Below, in pieces: positions 1-5,661 of a stretch of 8,229 nucleotides of DNA. Each line of letters begins with the position of its first letter. Position 1 is the first letter of the stretch. The position numbers were made by a program, and so were the translations under genes. Under the pieces are notes generated by a model. That model did no database searches and had not been told where the DNA came from. It was given only the letters and a program-made list of their open reading frames with translations. This DNA is from Marinosulfonomonas sp. (GTDB lineage Bacteria > Pseudomonadota > Alphaproteobacteria > Rhodobacterales > Rhodobacteraceae). The stretch lies in contig WGBJ01000285.1 of the NCBI GenBank assembly GCA_015494385.1, positions 1 through 8,229 on the forward strand, read 5' to 3'.

Positions 1-401
1 CCAAAACAGTTCTGGATAATATCGCCCTTGCCTATACCTGCCGCGTGCAGGAAACGACCAATCCGCCACCAGTCACCGGATATACGACCGGGTTCATAGA
101 TCGGGCCGGGGGACTGGTGGACATGTTCAAACCCGTCTGCCGAAACCGTGGTGAACCCGCCAAACGGCGCGTTCGCGGCCTGTGCCGAAACCAGTTCGGA
201 TTTACGGATGACAGGCAGCGCGGCCAGATCGGCAACCGAAGTCACCGACGCCGGGTCAACATCCCCCAACAGGGCGGCAATGCCGGGTGCTGTTTTGGCG
301 CGGGCGATCTGCTGTGGCAGCGCCTTGGCCAGATCGGCGGCGCGTTCATCGGCAGATCGGGTTTCCAACTCGTCAAAATACTGCATATCCTCGCCCCGCA
401 T
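1..401 (-). CDS. Phenylacetate-CoA ligase (PaaK)-like AMP-forming ligase, N-terminal part
   Basis: This is the first 133 codons of a gene that continues past the left edge. The family activates carboxylic acids, classically aryl acids such as phenylacetate, to CoA thioesters in the cytoplasm through an acyl-AMP intermediate. Visible family traits are an N-terminal helical region with the YFDELETRS start (residues 8-16), LPVIRKSEL (62-70), SPGPIYEPG (97-105) and the following WWRIGRFLHAAG segment. The AMP-binding core lies outside the window, so catalytic residues cannot be checked. I chose the ATG at 399-401 because it overlaps the livF stop as TGATG and has AGAGGTGG about 8 nt upstream. A second ATG at 384-386 (Met6) with a GAGG upstream is a possible alternative. 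It is the last visible gene of the operon and is probably translationally coupled to livF. The family call is fairly sure; substrate specificity is unknown. Confidence 0.85.
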   Translation of the reverse strand, partial: MRGEDMQYFDELETRSADERAADLAKALPQQIARAKTAPGIAALLGDVDPASVTSVADLAALPVIRKSELVSAQAANAPFGGFTTVSADGFEHVHQSPGPIYEPGRISGDWWRIGRFLHAAGIGKGDIIQNCF

Positions 402-1225
402 CAGCTTAGCCACCTCTTGCGACGACGATAGGAACGCACATCGCGGAATGATTTGCGCCCGTCCTCGGAAACGCCCAGATAGAATTCTTTCACATCAGGA
501 TTCTCGCGCAGATCGGCGGCCGGGCCGTCCATCACCACGCGGCCGGATTCCAGAATATAGCCGTAATGCGAATAGCGCAGGGCCATATTGGTGTTTTGCT
601 CGGCCAGCAGGAAAGACACGCCTTCCTTTTCGTTGATCGATTTTACAATCTCGAAAATCTGTTCCACCAGCTGCGGCGCCAAACCCATCGAGGGTTCATC
701 CAGCAGCACGGTTTCAGGGCGGCTCATCAGGGCGCGGCCCATGGCAACCATCTGTTGCTCGCCGCCCGATGTGTAACCGGCCTGTGATTTACGCCGCTCT
801 TTCAGGCGTGGAAAATAGTTATAGACCATTTCAAGGTCGGCGTTGACCGCCCCCTTGCCGTCCTTGCGCGTATAGGCGCCGGTCAGCAGGTTTTCCTCGA
901 CGGTCAGGTGTTCAAAACAGTGACGCCCCTCCATCACCTGAATGACGCCACGGCGCACCATATCGGACGGGTTCAATTCGCTGGTGTCATTGCCGCGATA
1001 GGTGATCGTGCCTTTGGTCACCTCGCCGCGTTCAGACCACAGCAGGTTTGAAATCGCTTTCAGGGTGGTGGTTTTCCCCGCCCCGTTGCCGCCCATCAGC
1101 GCGGTGATGCCGCCCTTTGGAACCGACAGGCTGACGCCCTTCAGCACAAGGATCACATGGTTGTAGATCACCTCGATATTGTTGACCTCTAGCAGGGTCT
1201 CTTGTGTGTTACCGGCGTCGAGCAT
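401..1225 (-). CDS. livF: LivF-type ABC transporter ATP-binding protein
   Basis: This is one of two cytoplasmic ATPases that would power a HAAT-family (branched-chain amino acid type) importer. In the 274-aa product, Walker A is GGNGAGKTT (residues 45-53), the Q-loop Gln is about residue 96 (VIQVMEGR), the signature is TSGGEQQ (152-158), and Walker B is TVLLDEPS (172-179) with catalytic Glu177. The switch position reads AEQN (208-211), where LivF proteins usually carry Gln rather than His. Usual LivF proteins are about 235 aa, so this one is longer. It has a leader of about 10 residues and a very basic C-terminal tail (about residues 254-274, ending RRRKRWLS). The signature begins with Thr in place of the common Leu. 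The ATG at 1223-1225 has only a weak GGGA 8 nt upstream, so expression may depend on the transcript from the binding-protein gene. It follows that gene by 63 nt and overlaps the ligase gene downstream by one base. Confidence 0.93.
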   Translation of the reverse strand: MLDAGNTQETLLEVNNIEVIYNHVILVLKGVSLSVPKGGITALMGGNGAGKTTTLKAISNLLWSERGEVTKGTITYRGNDTSELNPSDMVRRGVIQVMEGRHCFEHLTVEENLLTGAYTRKDGKGAVNADLEMVYNYFPRLKERRKSQAGYTSGGEQQMVAMGRALMSRPETVLLDEPSMGLAPQLVEQIFEIVKSINEKEGVSFLLAEQNTNMALRYSHYGYILESGRVVMDGPAADLRENPDVKEFYLGVSEDGRKSFRDVRSYRRRKRWLS

Positions 1226-1246
1226 TTTATTTATCCCAAATGTTCA

Positions 1247-1285
1247 AACTGTTGCCCGGGCCGCCAAATGGCAGCCCGGGCAGTT
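1247..1285 (-). promoter_or_regulatory. Compound hairpin between binding-protein gene and livF
   Basis: Two copies of the self-complementary octamer GCCCGGGC (1254-1261 and 1274-1281) form an 8-bp stem. Inside it, after one C/A mismatch, GCC (1263-1265) pairs with GGC (1270-1272) around an AAAT loop. Outside, AACT (1247-1250) can pair with AGTT (1282-1285) across a 3-nt bulge. No U-run follows in the minus-strand transcript, so it does not look like a full intrinsic terminator. By analogy with other binding-protein operons, it may protect the 3' end of the upstream message and lower expression of the genes after it. That role is inference. Confidence 0.7.
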
Positions 1286-1288
1286 GGA

Positions 1289-2575
1289 TTAGTTACAGTC
1301 ACGCGGAGTGATGTTGTTCTCTTTGGCATAGGCCATCGAGTCTTCGTCGATCAGCGGCTGGATTACTTCCATGTCGGACGGACCAAAGTCGGAAATCAGC
1401 TTCCATTCCTTGGCGGCTGCATCCCACTGCTGGATTGCACCTGTGCCGGGGCCACCGTGGTTGGCGCAGGATACCTTGAACGACGGGCCAAAGCCGGGCA
1501 TGCCCAGTTCGGTCATACGTTCTTCGGTGATTTCCAGCGCTTCCATACCGTTACGCATATCTGCTGCGGTGATCTGGGCGTTGCCGGACAGTTCCTGTGC
1601 CTTGCGGGTGGCTTCGGCAGCAAGCATCGCTGCATAAAGACCGCGGTTATACAGCACTGTGCCGATCTGGTCGCCAGCACCGGCAGCTTTGCCTGTATCC
1701 ACAACATATTTCTGGATGTCGTCGAATACCGGGAAGTCATTGCCAACATTGTGGAATGTCACAGCCTTGTAGCCGTTTGCGGCATCGCCAGCAGGCAGCA
1801 CGTCGTTTTCAGAACCGGACCACCAGATACCGATGAAGTTTTCCATCGGGAAACGAATGTTCACAGCTTCCTGAATGGCAACCTGGTTCATTACGCCCCA
1901 GCCCCACATCAGAACATAGTCAGGCTTCTCGCGGCGGATTTGCAGCCACTGCGATTTCTGCTCCTGACCGGGATGGTCAACGGCCAGCAGGCTCAGTTCA
2001 AACCCGTGCTTTTTGGCCAGTTCTTCCAGCGTGCGGATTGGCTCTTTGCCGTAGGCCGAGTTGTGATAAACCAGCGCAACTTTTTTGCCCTTGATATCCC
2101 CGCCGTTGATGTCCAGCAGATGGTTGATAGCCAGCGAGGCACCATTCCAGTAGTTGGCAGGATAGTTGAACACATTGCTGAACACCTTGCCGTTGGCGGC
2201 AGATGTACGGCCATAGCCCATTGTGTGCATCGGAATGCCGTCAGCTGTCACTTTGGGGATCAGCTGATAGGTGATGCCGGTCGACAGCGGCTGATACACC
2301 AGCGCGCCTTCGCCTTTGGTGGATTCATAGCATTCCACACCTTTTTCGGTGGAATAGCCGGTTTCGCATTCCAGAACTTTGGCTTTAACGCCACCGATAC
2401 CGCCATCACGTTCGTTCAGCAGGGTAAAGTAGTCGGCATAGCCATCGGCAAAAGGAATACCGCCAGCGGCATAAGGGCCGGTGCGATAGGACAGCGACGG
2501 ATAGACCAGTTCGGCCATCGCCGGGGCTGCGGCCATAAGGGCCGACAGTGCCAGTGTTGCAAGTTTCAATTTCAT
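1289..2575 (-). CDS. Periplasmic substrate-binding protein of HAAT-type ABC importer
   Basis: This 428-aa protein is the periplasmic ligand-capture component (Peripla_BP_6, the LivJ/LivK-like fold). Residues 1-21 are a clear Sec signal peptide: KLK, a hydrophobic run, then AMA before Glu22, suited to signal peptidase I. There is no lipobox Cys, so the product should be soluble. The mature part starts ELVYPSLSYRTGPYA, followed by the family's G-x-A-D-Y segment (about residues 40-55) and a second lobe beginning near GKKVALVYHNSAYG (163-176). The mature chain holds exactly four cysteines: 70, 82, 370 and 427. At about 407 aa mature it is longer than E. coli LivJ (about 344). The ATG at 2573-2575 has a strong GGAGGAG 8 nt upstream, consistent with high expression. 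Membership beside two CoA ligases suggests an organic-acid ligand rather than leucine, but the ligand cannot be read from sequence. Confidence 0.92.
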   Translation of the reverse strand: MKLKLATLALSALMAAAPAMAELVYPSLSYRTGPYAAGGIPFADGYADYFTLLNERDGGIGGVKAKVLECETGYSTEKGVECYESTKGEGALVYQPLSTGITYQLIPKVTADGIPMHTMGYGRTSAANGKVFSNVFNYPANYWNGASLAINHLLDINGGDIKGKKVALVYHNSAYGKEPIRTLEELAKKHGFELSLLAVDHPGQEQKSQWLQIRREKPDYVLMWGWGVMNQVAIQEAVNIRFPMENFIGIWWSGSENDVLPAGDAANGYKAVTFHNVGNDFPVFDDIQKYVVDTGKAAGAGDQIGTVLYNRGLYAAMLAAEATRKAQELSGNAQITAADMRNGMEALEITEERMTELGMPGFGPSFKVSCANHGGPGTGAIQQWDAAAKEWKLISDFGPSDMEVIQPLIDEDSMAYAKENNITPRDCN

Positions 2576-2583
2576 TCGTAGTT

Positions 2584-2590
2584 CTCCTCC
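2584..2590 (-). promoter_or_regulatory. Strong ribosome binding site of the binding-protein gene
   Basis: On the minus strand this reads GGAGGAG, 8 nt before the ATG at 2575. It is a better match than the sites of livF or livM. This fits the usual excess of periplasmic binding protein over its permease and fixes the start of the gene, together with the signal peptide that begins there. Confidence 0.8.
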
Positions 2591-2615
2591 GTTGAATTTT
2601 AGTATTCTCGAATTA

Positions 2616-2670
2616 TCCCGCGTCGGGGTTTTCCCGATCTGTTATATCCGGTCATTCCCTAGTGCGGGAA
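2616..2670 (-). promoter_or_regulatory. Hairpins with alternative pairing between livM and the binding-protein gene
   Basis: Two small stems are visible. TTCCC (2655-2659) pairs with GGGAA (2666-2670) around a 6-nt loop that contains part of the livM stop codon. TCGGG (2623-2627) pairs with CCCGA (2633-2637) around a 5-nt loop, extendable by one G-U pair. A third pairing, TCCCGC (2616-2621) with GCGGGA (2664-2669), encloses the second stem and excludes the first. No U-run follows. A processing site, stability element or weak switch are all possible; none is shown by the sequence alone. Confidence 0.45.
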
Positions 2671-3735
2671 CGGCCAAAGTCTTAGTTTTTCTTTCGCGAC
2701 GCGCCACAGTTGGGCCAGCCCGTGTGGCTCCAGAATAAGGAACGCGATGATCAGTGCGCCAACGATGACAAACTGGAAATGCGCAGCCACATCTGTTGGC
2801 CAGTTCATACCGCCCACCAGCACGTTTTTCAGCAATACAGGCAGCAACACCATGAATGCCGCACCGGCGAATGAACCAAAGATCGAGCCAAGCCCGCCAA
2901 TGATCACCATAAACAGCACCAGAAACGATTTCTGGATGCCAAAGGCTTCGCCCACTTCGGCAGCGCCCAGATAGACAGTGAACAGCAATGCACCGGCAAT
3001 GCCAATGAAAAAGGACGACACAGCAAAGGCAGTCAATTTAGCCTTTAGCGGGTTCACCCCGATGATCTCGGCGGCAATATCCATATCACGGATCGCCATC
3101 CAGCTGCGCCCCATGGTCCCGCGTGTCAGGTTGCGGGCCAGCCAGGCACTGGCAAATACAAACACCAGACAGACCATATATTGCGCCCAGGCGTCCACAT
3201 TGGGACCGGTGACATTGATACCGAACACGCTACGTTCCGGCGCGCTGATCTGACCCGAAGCCGAGTAGTTATAGAACCACGGCACACGGTTGAACAACCA
3301 GACCAGAAAGAACTGTGCGGCCAGTGTGGCCACCGCCAGATAGAACCCCTTGATCCGCAAACTGGGCAGACCAAACGCCATCCCGACCAGCGCAGTGATA
3401 CCACCCGCCAGCAGAATATGGACAATGATCGAAACCTCGGGGAAGGCCGTCATCAGCTTGTAGGAGGCAAAGGCCCCCACCGCCATAAACCCGCCGGTCC
3501 CCAGGCTAAGCTGTCCGCAATAGCCGATCAGGATATTCAGCCCGATGGTTGCAATCGCATAGATCAGGAACGGCACCAGAACCGCATTGGCCCAGTAGTC
3601 ATTGATGAAAAACGGCACCACACCAAAGGCCGCAACCAGCAACAGGTAATAGGCATAGCGATCGAATTTGATCGGAAAGGTCTGGTTGTCCTCGGCGTAG
3701 GACGTCTTGAAATCGCCGGCTTCGCGGTAAAGCAT
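2659..3735 (-). CDS. livM: LivM-type ABC transporter permease
   Basis: This 358-aa inner-membrane protein is one of the two channel subunits of the importer. A polar N-terminal stretch of about 25 residues is followed by many hydrophobic segments (roughly residues 28-45, 50-72, 103-123, 130-148, 185-200, 235-258, 268-300 and 318-337). LivM landmarks are GYCGQLSLGTGGFMAVGAF (71-89), LPSLRIKGFYLAVATLA (123-139), and a cytoplasmic coupling loop around RDMDIAAEIIGVNPLKAKL (216-234) that would dock on an ATPase. The GGLGSIFGSFAGA block (280-292) and the terminal LEPHGLAQLW are also typical. The ATG at 3733-3735 lies 3 nt after the livH stop, with GAGAGGG about 8 nt upstream inside livH, so the two permeases are tightly co-translated. 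Length and motifs are normal. Confidence 0.93.
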   Translation of the reverse strand: MLYREAGDFKTSYAEDNQTFPIKFDRYAYYLLLVAAFGVVPFFINDYWANAVLVPFLIYAIATIGLNILIGYCGQLSLGTGGFMAVGAFASYKLMTAFPEVSIIVHILLAGGITALVGMAFGLPSLRIKGFYLAVATLAAQFFLVWLFNRVPWFYNYSASGQISAPERSVFGINVTGPNVDAWAQYMVCLVFVFASAWLARNLTRGTMGRSWMAIRDMDIAAEIIGVNPLKAKLTAFAVSSFFIGIAGALLFTVYLGAAEVGEAFGIQKSFLVLFMVIIGGLGSIFGSFAGAAFMVLLPVLLKNVLVGGMNWPTDVAAHFQFVIVGALIIAFLILEPHGLAQLWRVAKEKLRLWPFPH

Positions 3736-3738
3736 ATC

Positions 3739-4737
3739 CTAAACCCTCTCGATGATTTTTTCGCCAAACAGCCCCTGCGGCCGAAAGACAAGGAACAATA
3801 GTGCCAGCACATAGGCAAACCAGTTTTCCGTCGCGCCACCCAGATAAGGGGAGCCAATCAGGAAATCGAACATCTTTTCGCCCACCCCGATGATCAGCCC
3901 GCCGACAATCGCGCCGGGGATCGAGGTAAAGCCGCCCAGCATCAGCACCGGCAGCGCCTTGAGTGCGATCAGCGACAACGAGAACTGCACGCCCGATTTG
4001 GACCCCCACATGATACCGGCCACCAGCGCAACGAAACCCGCAATAGACCAGACGATCACCCAGATGGTGCGCAGGGAAATCCCGACAGACAGGGCCGCCT
4101 GATGGTCATCGGCCACCGCCCGCAACGCACGGCCGGTTTTGGTATATTGCGAGAACAGCACCAGCACCGTCACCAGCACGATTGCGACCAAAGCCGCGAT
4201 AATATCCAGCGTATCCAGATAGAAGCCGTAAAAATCATCCCCGCCCAGAAACGCAGTATGGTTTTCAACCCACACATTGCCGCCCTGCGGGATGCCCACA
4301 TCCAGTTTCTTGATGTCCGAGCCCCACATCAGGTCGCCAAAACCTTCCATGAAATAGGCCAGACCAATCGTCGCCATAAACAGGATGATCGGTTCCTGGT
4401 TTACCAGATGCTTCAGCACCAGCCGTTCCACCAGAAAGGCAAACAATATCATCACCAGAACTGTCAGAAAAATTGCCACCAGCGCCGGCAACTCCCAACC
4501 GAAATGCGTTATATGCACCCCGAACGTGGCATTGATCAGATGTGAAAACGGCACCTGACCGGTTTGCAGACCCACCAGTGTCATCGCCGCAAACAGGGCC
4601 ATCACGCCCTGGGCATAATTGAAGATACCGGACGCCTTGAAGATCAGCACAAAGCCCAGCGCCACCAGTGAATACATCACCCCGGCCATCAACCCGTTCA
4701 GGAAAACCTCGACGCCATAATAGAATTCAGCAGACAT
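3739..4737 (-). CDS. livH: LivH-type ABC transporter permease
   Basis: This is the second channel subunit of the importer, 332 aa from the start I chose. LivH landmarks are SLVALGFVLIFKASGIFNYAQG (about 23-44), the coupling loop TGRALRAVADDHQAALSVGI (201-220), the block KALPVLMLGGFTSIPGAIVGG (260-280) and the end FRPQGLFGE (318-326). About eight hydrophobic segments span the chain. The reading frame is open to a GTG at 4753-4755 that would add six residues. I prefer the ATG at 4735-4737 because GGGGAG lies 8 nt before it and the protein then begins MSAEFYYGVEVFLNGL, as in relatives. It is separated from livG by 93 nt holding two palindromes and is followed by livM after 3 nt. Confidence 0.93.
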   Translation of the reverse strand: MSAEFYYGVEVFLNGLMAGVMYSLVALGFVLIFKASGIFNYAQGVMALFAAMTLVGLQTGQVPFSHLINATFGVHITHFGWELPALVAIFLTVLVMILFAFLVERLVLKHLVNQEPIILFMATIGLAYFMEGFGDLMWGSDIKKLDVGIPQGGNVWVENHTAFLGGDDFYGFYLDTLDIIAALVAIVLVTVLVLFSQYTKTGRALRAVADDHQAALSVGISLRTIWVIVWSIAGFVALVAGIMWGSKSGVQFSLSLIALKALPVLMLGGFTSIPGAIVGGLIIGVGEKMFDFLIGSPYLGGATENWFAYVLALLFLVFRPQGLFGEKIIERV

Positions 4738-4756
4738 TATGCTTGCTCCCCGCACA

Positions 4757-4777
4757 GTCCCGCATGTGTTGCGGGAC
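4757..4777. repeat. Palindrome A between livG and livH
   Basis: GTCCCGCA (4757-4764) and TGCGGGAC (4770-4777) form a perfect 8-bp stem with a 5-nt loop, TGTGT. It shares the core CCCGCA-N5-TGCGGG with palindrome B, which lies 42 nt away start to start. It ends 19 nt upstream of the livH ATG, close to that gene's Shine-Dalgarno. No U-run follows on the minus strand. It resembles the short dispersed palindromes seen in intergenic regions of alphaproteobacterial genomes; that comparison is from memory. Confidence 0.75.
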
Positions 4778-4798
4778 CTCTTTGAATGTTGCTTGCAG

Positions 4799-4819
4799 AC
4801 CCCGCATCAAGTGCGGGGT
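4799..4819. repeat. Palindrome B between livG and livH
   Basis: ACCCCGCA (4799-4806) and TGCGGGGT (4812-4819) form a perfect 8-bp stem with loop TCAAG. It is a near copy of palindrome A with a different loop and outer pair. A GCTTGC hexamer precedes B directly (4791-4796), and another lies at 4741-4746 just ahead of A, which hints at a duplicated unit. The element begins 12 nt after the livG stop, so in the transcript it would sit at the 3' end of the synthetase-livG portion. Confidence 0.75.
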
Positions 4820-4830
4820 GGCGTTTCACG

Positions 4831-5661
4831 CTAGTCATGGCTTACCCCCAGATAGGCGTCGATTACTTCTTGGTTGGCCAACACCTCGGACGGTGTGCCA
4901 TCGCCAATCTTTTTGCCGTAATCCATTACAACCACGCGGTCGGAAATATCCATCACCACGCCCATGTCATGTTCGATAAGTGCAATTGTAGTGCCGAATT
5001 CGTCATTCACATCCAGAATAAAGCGGGACATGTCCTCTTTTTCCTCGACGTTCATGCCGGCCATCGGTTCGTCCAACAGCAGCAATTTCGGTTCGGCGGC
5101 AAGCGCACGACCCAGCTCAACCCGCTTTTGCAAACCATAGGGCAAGCGGCCCACAGGCGTTTTGCGGATCGCCTGGATTTCAAGGAAATCGATGATCTCC
5201 TCGACCTTTTGGCGGTGTTCTTCTTCTTCTTTGGCAGCCTTGCCCCACCAGATCGCCTGCGACAGCATTCCGGTTTTCATCTTGGTCAGACGCCCGGTCA
5301 TAATGTTGTCCAGCGTGGTCATCCCCTTGAACAGGGCAATATTTTGGAAGGTTCGCGCAATGCCCTGCTCTGCCACCTCGAAAGGTTTCATCGAAGGACG
5401 TTTCTTGCCGTTAAACCAGACTTCGCCCTCTTGCGGGTGGTAAAAGCCGCTGATCACGTTCAGCATTGACGATTTACCGGCGCCATTGGGGCCGATGATA
5501 GCGCGAATTTCGCCCTCGTGAATGTCGAAGCTGATGTTTTCAATCGCCACCACACCGCCAAAACGCAGCGTGATGTTTTTCATCTCCATAATGGTGCCAC
5601 CAATCTGGCGCCCGTCATCGGTGACATAACCCACCGTAGAGTTTTCGGTCATTGTGTTCAT
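4831..5661 (-). CDS. livG: LivG-type ABC transporter ATP-binding protein
   Basis: This is the second cytoplasmic ATPase of the importer, expected to pair with LivF under the LivH/LivM channel. In the 276-aa product, Walker A is GPNGAGKSS (57-65), the Q-loop is TFQN with Gln106, and the LivG-type signature is LPYGLQKR (173-180). Walker B is LLLLDEPMAGMN (193-204) with catalytic Glu198, and the switch histidine is His231 in LIEHDMG. A polar leader of about 25 residues precedes the ATPase core. The segment around residues 140-155 (KAAKEEEEHRQKVEE) is a charged helix within the helical subdomain. The ATG at 5659-5661 overlaps the synthetase stop as ATGA and has AAGGTGG 7 nt upstream, which favours it over the internal ATG (Met4). 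The overlap implies coupled translation with the CoA synthetase. Confidence 0.94.
   Translation of the reverse strand: MNTMTENSTVGYVTDDGRQIGGTIMEMKNITLRFGGVVAIENISFDIHEGEIRAIIGPNGAGKSSMLNVISGFYHPQEGEVWFNGKKRPSMKPFEVAEQGIARTFQNIALFKGMTTLDNIMTGRLTKMKTGMLSQAIWWGKAAKEEEEHRQKVEEIIDFLEIQAIRKTPVGRLPYGLQKRVELGRALAAEPKLLLLDEPMAGMNVEEKEDMSRFILDVNDEFGTTIALIEHDMGVVMDISDRVVVMDYGKKIGDGTPSEVLANQEVIDAYLGVSHD

Noticed and set aside
1202..2581. Long plus-strand open frame (459 codons) opposite the binding-protein gene
   Set aside because: It is antisense to a clear secreted binding protein. Its translation is rich in His, Cys, Gln and Phe with no recognisable domain, and it has no good ribosome site. This is the usual shadow of a GC-rich gene.
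4738..4755. GTG start for livH six codons upstream
   Set aside because: The ATG at 4737 has GGGGAG at ideal spacing, and the protein from there matches the family's usual beginning. The GTG has no clear site.
4757..4819. CRISPR-like repeat pair
   Set aside because: There are only two imperfect copies, each internally palindromic over its full length, with one short gap and no array or cas gene.
4738..4830. Intrinsic terminator between livG and livH
   Set aside because: The two stems are strong, but neither is followed by a U-run on either strand, and the genes on both sides belong to one importer.
401..5661. True branched-chain amino acid transporter
   Set aside because: The subunit families are the same, but the fused operon context with two CoA ligases points to another cargo. 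Liv names are used here for family only.
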